Below are positions 12,977-24,059 of a stretch of DNA of 64,000 nt, piece after piece. The first letter of the stretch is position 1; every line of letters starts with the position of its first letter. The stretch comes from Orientallactaga sibirica (taxonomy: Eukaryota > Chordata > Mammalia > Rodentia > Dipodidae): the NCBI GenBank assembly GCA_036365145.1, contig JAEOAD010000004.1:54248001-54312000 (forward strand), read 5' to 3'. Made by a program: the position numbers and the translations under genes. Under the pieces are notes generated by a model that did not search any database, was not told the DNA's origin, and saw nothing but the letters and a program-made list of their open reading frames with translations.

Positions 12977-13845
12977 ATACACCTTACTTCTTATATTCTA
13001 TTATTCTATATTCTATTCTTATATTCTATTATTATATTCTAATCATTCTATTTCCCTCTCTCTCCATATATATATGTATGTATAATTTCCCTTCCACTGT
13101 CATCCCTCTTTTTCTATTTGTACCACTCCTAACTGAATAACATAGTGTGAATAATTTAAAGCCTATATTTTAATACTATTTTAATTAAAATAAGAGTATT
13201 TGTATCACATAACTCATATTTTACTATTTTAAATATTTAATACATGCCAAATTTTATGCTAAGCATAAATATTTTCCTACACATGCTTCCCCCCAAACTG
13301 AAAGCTATTTTTCTATTAGTTTTATAAGTGAAGCTATGAACAAAATATTTAACTTTTTCCAGTAGCTTCTGTTTACAAAACTGTTTCAGGCTCCAGCTCA
13401 GACTTCCCCTGACCTTTTAGTAACCCCAAGATTCACAGAAATAGTATTTCATTAATAGGTGATATCCAAAGTTCTACTGAAGTCATATATAATATAAGCA
13501 AAATTCTACCTAACTCATAAGTGTAGTGTCAGATGTTTCTTAAGTTAACAGTGACCTAATTACTCTCCATAGAAGGCTACATTTTAAATTAGCCATTAAA
13601 ATGATACATTGTGGTTATTCAGTCAATAAGATAGTTTTTGCTAAATTGAGAAATCTTTACATAAATTTCCTTACTTTATTTCTATATCATTTAAAGTGTT
13701 AAAATTAGTAACATTATTTATTTGATCTTAAATGATCTGATTTTCTGTTAAAGTAAGAATTAAATGTAAAGACTCAAGTAACAATATATGATGATTACAT
13801 ATTTTAATGTAGGTTGTTTAAGCAAATTTCCATTAATTTTATAGA
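12977..13845. other. Unique AT-rich DNA
   Basis: There is a local ATTCTAT-type low-complexity stretch at about 12995-13050 and CTCTCTCTCCATATATATAT near 13056-13078. I recognise nothing else. Confidence 0.45.
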
Positions 13846-13912
13846 GTGCTGAGAATTAAACCTACATGCATGCTAGGCAAGTGCTCTAGTGCTGGGTTGT
13901 ATACAGAGCTCT
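13846..13912 (-). mobile_element. ID-type SINE fragment
   Basis: GCATGCTAGGCAAGTGCTCT is the reverse complement of the ID core (GAGCACTTGCCTAGCATGC), preceded by a degraded B-box region. Confidence 0.65.
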
Positions 13913-14023
13913 ACACATATGCAGAAATTTGTGTGTTAGAAACTTATTATTTACAATATGGTAGGTATTGTTGAAGTGCTACACTTTAAATTTCTGAATA
14001 CTTTATATTTAAAGATAACATGA

Positions 14024-14228
14024 GGGCTGGAGAGATGGTTTAGTGGTTAAGGTGTGAAGCCTAAGGACCCATGTTCTAATCTCCAGATCCCACATAAGCC
14101 AGAAAAACACAAAGGTGAGGCAAGCACAAGGTCACACTAGATGGTGCAAATGTCTGGACTTTGATTGCAGTGGCCAAAGGCCCTAGCACACCAATTCTGT
14201 CTCTCACACTCACTAGATAAAATAAAAT
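14024..14228 (+). mobile_element. tRNA-derived SINE
   Basis: Head GGGCTGGAGAGATGGTTTAG, body AAGCCTAAGGACCCATG, tail AGATAAAATAAAATA. AAAGATAACATGA (14011-14023) and AAAGGTAACATGA (14229-14241) form a 13-bp target duplication with one mismatch. A segment inside (AAAGGTGAGGCAAGCACAAG) is shared with the truncated copy at 49680-49810, so this is a distinct subfamily. Confidence 0.9.
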
Positions 14229-14464
14229 AAAGGTAACATGAATATTAAGATGATTTACAATATATATCTGAAACTGTTCTGTACATTTGCTTACAATTAG
14301 GTTATGATGACTTTTTAATTACAATCTTCATAGGATTTCCATGGGTTAGCTTATATACTTTGTTCAATAGTTGAACTCTCCAAACTCCAAAAATGCTAAA
14401 TACTTATGAAACCTTAAAAACACATAAGGGGAGACTTAATAGGATGGTATTGTATATATGTAAG

Positions 14465-15165
14465 TGTAGAGAGCTGCGAGGTGCTGTGCCTTAAAGATGG
14501 TGCTGGCTTCCGCCTTCCGCCTTCCCGATGGCGAGTGCTCTCCTGGATAAACAAGTCCTTATTTGGCTTGGGCTGTGATCTAGGCTTGCTTCCGCATATG
14601 TGGACCTATCTGCATTCACCACGTGGCTTACCAGGGTTGGCTGTTCAAAGGCTTCTTAAGCTTTGGGCGGGCTTGTCCAGGGGGCAGTCAGGCAGTGAGT
14701 GAGTGAGTGAGTGAGTGAGTGAGTGAGTGAGTGAGTGAGGGAGTCAGTGAGTGAGTGAGTGAGTGAGTGAGTCAGTGAGTCAGTCAGTGAGTCAGTCAGG
14801 CAGTGAGTCTGTGGGTCAGTGAGTGAGTGAGTGAGTGAGTGAGTCAGTCAGTCAGTGAGTGAGTCAGTGAGTGAGTCAGTCAGTGAGTCAGTGAGTGAGT
14901 CAGTGAGTGAGTGAGTGAGTGAGGCAGTCAGTGAGTGAGTGAGTGAGTGAGTGAGTGAGTGAGTGAGTGAGTGAGTGAGTGAGTCAGTGAGTGAGGCAGT
15001 CAGTGAGTCAGTGAGTGAGGCAGTCAGTGAGTGAGTGAGTGAGTGAGTGAGTCAGTCAGTCAGTCAGAAGATTGTTGTCAGAAGATTGTTCAAGGTTCCT
15101 GAATAAACTGCTGAAAGAAGAGTCCGAGCGTTGTGTCTTCCTTGCTGGTCGAGGCGGACGCGACA
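14465..15165 (+). mobile_element. Solo LTR of an ERV2/IAP-like endogenous retrovirus
   Basis: The element begins TGTAGAG and ends GCGACA. It is bounded by a perfect 6-bp target duplication, TGTAAG, at 14459-14464 and 15166-15171, the size typical of the IAP/ERVK class. U3-like features include AAGATGGTGCTGGCTTCCGC and ATAAACAAGTCCTTA. An AATAAA signal lies at 15102-15107, followed by an R/U5-like GTGTCTTCCTTGCTGGTCG-type block. No internal retroviral region is present, so this is a recombined solo LTR. A large GTGA/GTCA array and a 14-bp tandem duplication (15063-15076 and 15077-15090) sit inside. The reading frame at 14481-14702 runs through the U3 part and is not a gene. Confidence 0.85.
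14694..15066 (+). repeat. (GTGA)n/(GTCA)n tetranucleotide array inside the LTR
   Basis: About 370 bases of mixed GTGA and GTCA units with occasional GGCA or GTCT variants. The units form higher-order blocks in which runs of GTGA are punctuated by GTCA. It begins right after CAGGGGGCAGTCAG, which may be the seed sequence in the LTR. Confidence 0.95.
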
Positions 15166-15171
15166 TGTAAG

Positions 15172-16355
15172 TAGAAGAACAGATTGACGGGGATGAAAAG
15201 GCCTAAGTGAGCTCAGGGGAAGAGATTGAGTAAAGGAAAGGTGGAGGGAGGGCTAATCAAAACCTAAGAAGATATAAATAAGTCATAGGGAAACCTACTT
15301 TTTTGGACAATGGAACACTCAGAAGCCATATATTGTTAATAGAAAAATTTCACTGCTAGGGAGGGGATACCTTCCAGTGAGTTGTTGGCCAGGGAGGTCA
15401 CAGATACCCCCAAAACATTATAGGCCATTGCTGAGGCCCTTGGTTTCCCACCAGGAATAGATGGTAGGATCCTATTGCTGAAGACTCCACATACTTGGGC
15501 TGCAAAGTCACTGAGAAATCCTGCTGGAGCTGAGCTGAAAGCCTCCTCCAGGTGGACCAGCTGACAGAAAGTTGGAAAAAGCTACACTGCCTGCAGGTCA
15601 ATGGGAGAGAGAAAACACCCGTGAAGGTACTCAACAGTGAACACTGCAAGTTTTAAATCCAAATGAGCCAACGGGTGCAATAGTGGCATGTCTGTTATGG
15701 GGGAATCCAACTGCTCTTTAATTAGACTAGAGGCCTGCTCCATGGGAGGGAATACATCCCTGATACTGAAAACCTATGACAGGGGTAGTCATGAGCCCTA
15801 AGGTTGTAATGTCTGCTGCTATCATGCTAATTGTATATACTATGCTCACCCAACTGCCCAGTAAGCACTCCTCTTAATGTCCACACCCTTATATTAATAC
15901 TACTTTCACATATAGTTAGAGAAGCTTCTCTCTTCAGATGGTGGGGATCTTGGGATGATTCAGAAGGCACCATGGTGCTGAGAAGAAGTGACAGAGGAGT
16001 GCTCAGCACTGAAACATTTCAAACACACCTACCAAGGTTCAGGATCCATTGCAGATGAGGGGGGGTGGAAAGAATGTAAGAGTCAAAGGAAGAGTAGCAC
16101 TCCTTACAACGTGCTCCTCCAGACACAAAATGGCATGGATATCCATGACCTCACAGTGCCTGACACTACCTACACAAGACCATCATAATAGGAGGAAAAG
16201 ATCATGACACCAAACTGAAAAGAGAGGCTGAGTGAGAGGGGGAAGGTATATGATGGAGAGTGAAGTTTCAAAGGGGAAAGTGGGGGGAGAGAGGGAAGTA
16301 CCATGGGATAATGTCTACAATTAAAGAAGTTGCCATTAAAAAAATAAATTAAAAA
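15172..16355 (+). mobile_element. Rodent L1 3' UTR fragment with poly-A end
   Basis: This shares ordered blocks with the reverse-strand copies at 8940-9410 and 39838-40945 (GGAATCCAACTGCTCTT; GGGGGTGGAAAGAATGTAAG). It has a G-rich polypurine stretch at 16228-16305, a feature known for rodent L1 3' UTRs, and ends GCCATTAAAAAAATAAATTA plus an A-run. The LTR immediately upstream probably landed inside this L1: the sequence left of the LTR (from about 14420) reads on naturally once the LTR and one target duplication are removed. No open frame remains. Confidence 0.65.
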
Positions 16356-16557
16356 ATACACATTATATCTGAAGTTAGCTTTATCGGGAAGTGGGCATGG
16401 AAATAAGTTTTTGTCTAGCAACCAGCCATGATTGCCATCTTCTAGCTTGAATCCATTATTGCTTGAGCATAGGTTAAGTTACTTGCCCCCACTATACCAT
16501 ATAATTCATGAATATGATTACTGGGGTAATTTGGAAAAAGGATGTCTTTAATCTTTT

Positions 16558-16723
16558 TGTTGTTGTTGTTGTTTGTTTTTGTTTTTTTGAGGTAGGGTTT
16601 CACTCTGGTCCAGGCTGACCTGGAATTAACTATGTAGTCTCAGGGTGGACTCGAACTCTCAGCGATCCTCCTACCTCTGCCTCCCGAGTGCTGGGATTAA
16701 AGGCGTGCACCATCACGCCCGGC
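16558..16723 (-). mobile_element. B1 SINE, young copy
   Basis: Complete reverse B1 with a (GTT)n-rich tail and well-preserved CpGs (CCTCCCGAGTGCTGGGATTA, ATCACGCCCGGC). The perfect 14-bp target duplication GTCTTTAATCTTTT lies at 16544-16557 and 16724-16737. Confidence 0.95.
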
Positions 16724-16954
16724 GTCTTTAATCTTTTGTTCATATCAATCCACTACAATACATAGAACATACAGTGTTCTATGACTTACACTGATTCCTT
16801 AATAGAACTAATCTTAGAGCTATGTATTGCTAGGAAAAATGTGAAGCCCATGTAGCTTACCCATATGTACCACAGACATGGGAACTTCCATATGTATTTA
16901 ATTAGCTGATCTAATCAGAGGTCACTCTGAATGGTGGTCAAAAGTGAATACTTC

Positions 16955-17176
16955 AGAGCTGGTGAAATGGCTTAGTGGTTAAGGCATTTGCCTGTGAAGC
17001 TTAAGGACGCTGTTTGATTCCCCAGCACCCACGCAAGCCAGATGCACAAGGGGACGCATTCATCTGGAGTTCATTTGAAGCAGCTAAAGGCCCTGGCGTG
17101 CCCATTCTCTCTTTCTCTCCATCTGCCCCCTCTTTCTCTTTCTATACTAATATATATATTAATATATATATATAAT
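16955..17176 (+). mobile_element. tRNA-derived SINE with AT-rich tail
   Basis: AGAGCTGGTGAAATGGCTTA head, GAAGCTTAAGGACGCTGTTT, GCCAGATGCACAAGGGGACG, TTCTCTCTTTCTCTCC, then a tail expanded into TATATATATTAATATATATA. Confidence 0.88.
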
Positions 17177-17587
17177 AAACTTTTCCATGTCAATGTGTCA
17201 TATCTCATCCTATGGACGATAGACATTATGATTCAAAATATTCTTGTGAATGGCTATTACCTTAAAGCAGTAATAATGTCATTTAAATTTTATTAGCCAT
17301 AATATTTTGCTACAACTTACTGCTATCCAGGTATGATGGGAAACCTTTATAAAATTGAATCTTTATAGCAGAAACTTTACTTACAATCCACACAATTTGC
17401 AGTTTGTTTAGTTTTCTCTGGAATCCTTGATTTTAGGTGGGGGTGAACATGGGTTAATTAAGAAGCTAAGTAGAAAAGTAATTTTAGAAATGCAGTGACA
17501 ATAGCACTGTGAATTTCTGTGGGTATTTGGTGAGTAACATTGGGTTATGTGATTTATCAAAAGCACTTGCTGGAGTTTGCAATTCTT

Positions 17588-17788
17588 TTTAAATATTTTT
17601 ATTTATTATTCATTTGCAAGAGGTGAAAGAAAGAGAAGGGGTACACCAGGGCCTCCTACCATGGCAAATGAACTCCAGACAAATGCACCACCTTGTCCAT
17701 CTGTCCCTATGTGGTTACTGGGGCATTGAACCTGGGCTATCAAGCTTTGCCAGCAAGTGCCTTTAAGTGCTGACCATCTCCCTAGGCC
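17588..17788 (-). mobile_element. tRNA-derived SINE, reverse orientation
   Basis: Left tail TTTTTAAATATTTTTATTTA, body CCAGGGCCTCCTACCATGGC, right-end head complement GACCATCTCCCTAGGCC. The copy is moderately diverged. Confidence 0.85.
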
Positions 17789-17791
17789 ATC

Positions 17792-18135
17792 AACTTTTTT
17801 AAAATGTATTTTTATTAGATATGGACATACTTAGTATGTAAACAACACATGTTGGTACCATCCTTTCCCTTATCCCTGTCCCCAAGGAGACCCTCCTCCT
17901 TGGGGATGCTGGTCAACCCCATGGGGATTATGGGCGCAGTTTGCAGTTCTATTGTCTGTGGTTGGCGGTGGACAGAGACGTTGCTAAAAGCAGTGTTAAA
18001 CTCAGCACCACGGACAGCTCTGATCATTCACCATTGGCACTTGGAAGAGAAACTCTTCTGGCAATCCCAGCTATAGCTGGAAAACAAAATGACAGACAGA
18101 TCTGCTTACAGAGAGGGAGAGGAAGAAGAAGAAGA
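17792..18135 (-). mobile_element. Rodent L1 3' end, reverse orientation
   Basis: Read in reverse, it ends GATGGTACCAACATGTG, ATACTAAGTATGTCCATA, TCTAATAAAAATACATTTTA. The 26400-26632 element on the + strand ends with the same arrangement (GATGGTACCATCATGTC, TACATAACTAATAAAAATTA). This defines a second L1 3' UTR subtype in the window. A purine-rich stretch follows at 18109-18186. The RE1-like motif lies within this fragment. Confidence 0.65.
18001..18021 (+). promoter_or_regulatory. RE1/NRSF(REST)-like silencer motif
   Basis: The left half reads CTCAGCACC (18001-18009) and the right half ACGGACAGCTCT (18010-18021), with canonical spacing. By my count it agrees with the 21-bp RE1 consensus at 18 of 21 positions; the differences are at the first base and in the last three. 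REST represses neuronal genes in non-neuronal cells. The site is about 2.4 kb upstream of the start codon of KCNH7, a neuronal channel gene. It lies inside an L1 3' UTR fragment. Binding is inferred. Confidence 0.6.
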
Positions 18136-18387
18136 GGGACAAAGAGAGAGAGGGGGGAGAGAGAGAAGGAGAGAGGGAAAGAGAATAAAACTATTCTTTC
18201 TGAGGGGATTACTTTTAAAATATTTCCAAAGAGAAAATTGTACCCATTTAGAAGGTTTTTTTTAATTGATTTCTCCATTTTAAAGTAATAGTAATTGGAA
18301 AATTAAGCATTCCTAAGCAGTGATTTCCATTTGATTCATTCTCAACGCTGTAATACCAAAAAAAAAAAAAAAAAAAAAAAATGGTTA

Positions 18388-18532
18388 GGGCTGGGTGTGG
18401 TGGTGCACGCTTTTAATCCCAGCACTCAGGAGGCAGAGGTAGGAGGATCGTCGTGAGTTCGAAGCCAGCTTGAGACTACAGAGTGAATTCCAGGACAGCC
18501 TGGGCTAGACTGAAACCCTACGTTGAGAAAAA
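18388..18532 (+). mobile_element. B1 SINE
   Basis: Forward B1: GGGTGTGGTGGTGCACGCTT, GGAGGCAGAGGTAGGAGGAT, CCAGGACAGCCTGGGCTAGA, ending in an A-run. A separate poly-A of about 24 bases sits immediately upstream (18358-18381) and probably ends an older insertion or a microsatellite. Confidence 0.92.
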
Positions 18533-19830
18533 AAGTTAGAATTTCTTATATTGTTGTTTTGTTTGAATTTGGGGGAATGCCTCATCATTCACCTTCCCTA
18601 AATTAGCAAATCAGCCTATTTCTTAGTCCATCTCAGTTTCACCTTCATTATTTCTCTTCAGATTTGAGGCTGTGACCAATAAATAAATAAATAAATAACA
18701 ACAACAACAACAAAAACTATATTGCACCACCAAGACCCCTATCATGTAACGACATGTCTCTATAGAGCTCTCTGGACCTTTTTGGTCATCTAGGAAGTAG
18801 AGGTTTGTCCTGGTTCTACTTCATAGTCCTCAGTGGTGGAAAAACCATTTAGAGAAAGGGATATAGGTAGGGTTGGCAATGGAGAAAAGGTGAAAGAAGG
18901 GAAAGAAGCAATAATTAAAAAAAAAAAAAAACAGCAATCAACTTTGAAAACATGCCTTTCTAGCACGGCTTGTCACATTTCTTGTCCAAAGTCTTCAGGA
19001 GTATTTGGCAAGAGTGTATTGGAGCAGGAGGTTCCCAGGTTGGCAGCCTCAGAGAAGCAAGAATGGAGAGGTTTCTATTTAGCCTTCTGAGTCTTTTCCC
19101 ATCCTCAGTAAACGCTCCATTAGAAATGGTGGAGAAAGCAAAAGGATTGGGCTGGTATGCCAAGGAAATGAGTGGTGTGGGAGGTCACATCAAGGCTGCT
19201 AACTCTTAGCTCCACCCATCTTTTGTTCCTTCCCCCTGGCGCCCAGCCTCGCCCATTTCAAACTCTTGCCTTGTTTTGTACCAGCTCACACAAACGATAG
19301 CCTTTTTTCACTCTTTCTTGCAACCTCTAGCACCTGGAGACCCCTGCACCCCTCAACCTCGCAACTCCTTGGGGACTCTTGCGTGAAACTGGGCATGCTC
19401 AGCGGTGGGTGAAGGCAGTCTTCATTCTTTTTTGGAGGTGAAGCTAGGAGCTGGGCAGGGGCCATCGTACAAATTTCCACTGGGCTTCAGGGCCCACCCT
19501 TGTGGTCCTCGACGATCTGAGCTGCGCCCTGAGACTAACCCTGCACTCTTAAGTGGTTCATCCCCAGTCTTCAGGCGGCTGAGCAATACCAGCGGAGCTT
19601 TCACTCCTCCCCGAGGACTGTCTTCCCACTTGTCTTTTCTTTGCAGCTAAGTGTGCTTTAGCTACTGCAGCGTGAAGAGCTCAAGGATGGAGCCCTATGG
19701 ATAGTGGACCTGGAGATCACCTATCCACAGTGGCTGTTTGTCACTGAGTTTGGGATACGTCTTGGCTGCCTTCCGCTAAAGCACGCTCGAGTAATCTGAG
19801 CTATAGAGGCGCCCAAGCTCTCAGGAATTA

Positions 19831-19832
<2 letters not shown>
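18533..19832. other. KCNH7 upstream flank
   Basis: Mostly unique DNA with (AATA)n/(ACA)n at 18680-18716 and a short A-run near 18918-18931. GC content and CpG frequency rise from about 19450 (for example GTCCTCGACGATCTGAGCTG), which is consistent with the outer edge of the promoter region. Reading frames here on both strands are short and overlap each other, and I do not call them genes. Confidence 0.5.

Positions 19833-19878
<46 letters not shown>
19833..19878 (+). repeat. (GT)n microsatellite in the KCNH7 promoter flank
   Basis: About 23 uninterrupted GT units lie roughly 560 bp upstream of the KCNH7 start codon. Alternating purine-pyrimidine DNA of this length can adopt Z-DNA. Confidence 0.95.
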
Positions 19879-19880
<2 letters not shown>

Positions 19881-19887
19881 GGGGAGA

Positions 19888-19895
19888 GGGCGGGG
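19888..19895 (+). promoter_or_regulatory. GC box (SP1-type)
   Basis: GGGCGGGG lies ten bases downstream of the GT repeat, at the entrance to the CpG-rich promoter region. Such boxes are common in TATA-less promoters. Confidence 0.4.
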
Positions 19896-20259
19896 ACAGA
19901 TACGTCAACCCCCCCACACACCCCAGCTCCTTTTCTTTTTCCCCATCCTGTAAAAGGCGCACAAGTCTTCCACCTTCCCACCCCCAGCCCCCAGCCATCC
20001 TCAAGGCTCTGGGCACCAGCTAGGTTAAGCCCATTTGCACTGGGAAATTGGCGCTGTTTGGAAGCCGAGAAACAGATCGATCGATTGCCCTTGTGACTCC
20101 CCGCCCCCCGGCCCACCCCACCTCCACCCCCACCGCTGCTTCCCTCGGCCCTCCCCCGCCACCTCCCCTCAGCCCGCCTCCCGGCCTCTCCCCACCCCCC
20201 AAGCCTCTCACCCGCGGCCGGGCAGTCCGGAGCGAGGGCCCCTCCGGAAGGTGAGGGGA

Positions 20260-20306
20260 ATGGATTGGGCTCCGGTGGGGAAGGCGGGTGTCTCGAAGTG
20301 GTACTA

Positions 20307-20307
<1 letters not shown>
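20260..20307 (+). other. Upstream ORF 1 in the KCNH7 leader region
   Basis: A 15-codon frame beginning ATGGATTGGGCTCC and ending TAA at 20305-20307. It is in the same frame as the main KCNH7 start, so its stop closes the main frame upstream of 20440. No further in-frame ATG lies between the two. It matters only if transcription starts upstream of 20260, which is unknown. Confidence 0.35.
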
Positions 20308-22212
<1,905 letters not shown>

Positions 22213-22443
22213 ATAAAAAATTTATCATTGCAAATGCCAGAGTGCAGAACTGTGCCATCATCTATTGCAATGATGGATTCTGTGAGATGACTGGTTTCTC
22301 CAGGCCAGATGTCATGCAGAAGCCCTGCACCTGCGACTTTCTCCATGGGCCGGAAACCAAGAGGCACGATATTGCCCAAATTGCCCAGGCATTGCTGGGG
22401 TCAGAGGAGAGGAAAGTGGAGGTCACCTACTATCATAAAAATG
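22213..22443 (+). CDS. KCNH7: KCNH7 coding exon 2 (PAS domain)
   Basis: This exon completes codon 26 and encodes residues 27-102 plus the first base of codon 103, most of the cytoplasmic PAS domain that docks on the cyclic-nucleotide-binding homology domain and slows channel deactivation. Visible ERG signatures: [55 protein letters not shown] and [26 protein letters not shown] and HGPETKRHD are the KCNH7 versions; KCNH2 and KCNH6 differ at several of these positions. The acceptor is TTGCAG at 22207-22212 and the donor ATG|GTAAAG at 22444. The 231-nt length and phase 1 at both ends equal KCNH2 exon 2, so numbering is collinear with hERG (F29, N33, R56, C64, C66, H70, L86 conserved). No disruption is seen, so the exon looks functional. 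Confidence 0.97.
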
Positions 22444-23868
22444 GTAAAGTCTGTCTATTTTAGGATTCCTTGCATTTAATTCATTTGGAAAGAAAATTTG
22501 ATTAATTAAAGTTCATATTGAAGAGAACCCCTAAATATATAATCGAAGACATTGTCTTTGCTTCAAAGGCTTGTTGTCTAAGAAGTGTGGTTGTTTTCAT
22601 TAATGGACCTGTGGGAAAGTTTTCTTTTAAACAAGGGTACTTTGTTTGAAATCTTCGGAAGTGTAACTTGATGTAGCTGAAGGCAAAAATGTCACGAATC
22701 AGCCTAGCATAGTGCTTTCTTAAAGGAAGGACATGAACATCAGTAATCTGCTTCTCATATCCATATGTGTTCAGTAGGAAACACCATTTTATTTGAATAT
22801 GAGTTTATTTCACAAAGCCTCATTGACAACCATATAATCAGAAACTCAACTTATTAAAGTTACAAGTTTTGCATGGTTCTTTAAGTATTGATGAACAGAA
22901 TCTCCTATTCCTGTTATTAGCATACAAGGTTAAGCATGAAACACTGGAAGTTTTAAAAGTTGGTGCAGTAAACCTGTGTATATTTATTTGTTATAAACTA
23001 AGAAACATAGAAGATGAACTTTGATTCTATAGAGTTATTCATACTTTTACAGCTAGAGCAAAACTGTTATTTCAAAGTTAAGGTCAACTTTCAACTTCAA
23101 GGACACACCACCTGCATTCAGGCATAGTATAGGAGTGAATTAAATATATTTAATATACAATATTTAATTATATAAGAATTTTTGTATATGACTACTCAAG
23201 TACACCCATTTTAAAGTACATTTCCTCATGTGTACAACTAATGATATTTGGCAATTTAGTAAAACACTTTTAGAAAACATGTTTTAGAAAACATTATAGT
23301 TAATTTGTCAATATGTTATCATTATTTTCATTCTATTCTAGTTACAGAAATTAATGAGGCAAAGATGTACTTGTACAGATTTTTAGAAAAAAAAAACCTT
23401 AACTTTGGTTAATATATAATATTCATAGCTTATATCATGTCATGACTCATTTGATAAACTAGGGGGGAAATAGCAAAAAAAAAAGGTTTAACCTTTTCTC
23501 CTATTTCCTTATAATTAAATGTTAAATGCATGATAGAAATTGTACAATTTTCAATTACTGTATCTTTCCATTGTGTGAACTTGAATGAATATGTGCAACC
23601 AAGTTTTACTGGCAAAACAGGTTTGTATAACTTCACTTTAATCTGGCAAGAAGGCAAGGATATGATTATCAAACAGCACAGAGATTTAAATCTTTTCTTA
23701 CCTTTTCTTTTCAATCAGTACCATTAGTATAACTTGTTTAAGTGCTTTATTGCCTAGAAAACACTTTTTGAGCTGAAGACCTCACTACCTAAGAACTCAT
23801 CCCTTTTGCCTTCCTGATGTCAATAATTTGGACTTTTGAAATAATTTCAATGCCTGATATTATTTCCC

Positions 23869-24055
<187 letters not shown>

Positions 24056-24059
24056 AAGG

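Noticed and set aside
14481..14702. Frame of 73 codons in the LTR
   Set aside because: It lies in the U3-like part of a solo LTR, which is non-coding.
14694..15066. GTGA/GTCA array considered as a CRISPR-like or switch-region-like repeat
   Set aside because: It has 4-base units without spacers and sits inside a bounded LTR; a simple tandem expansion explains it.
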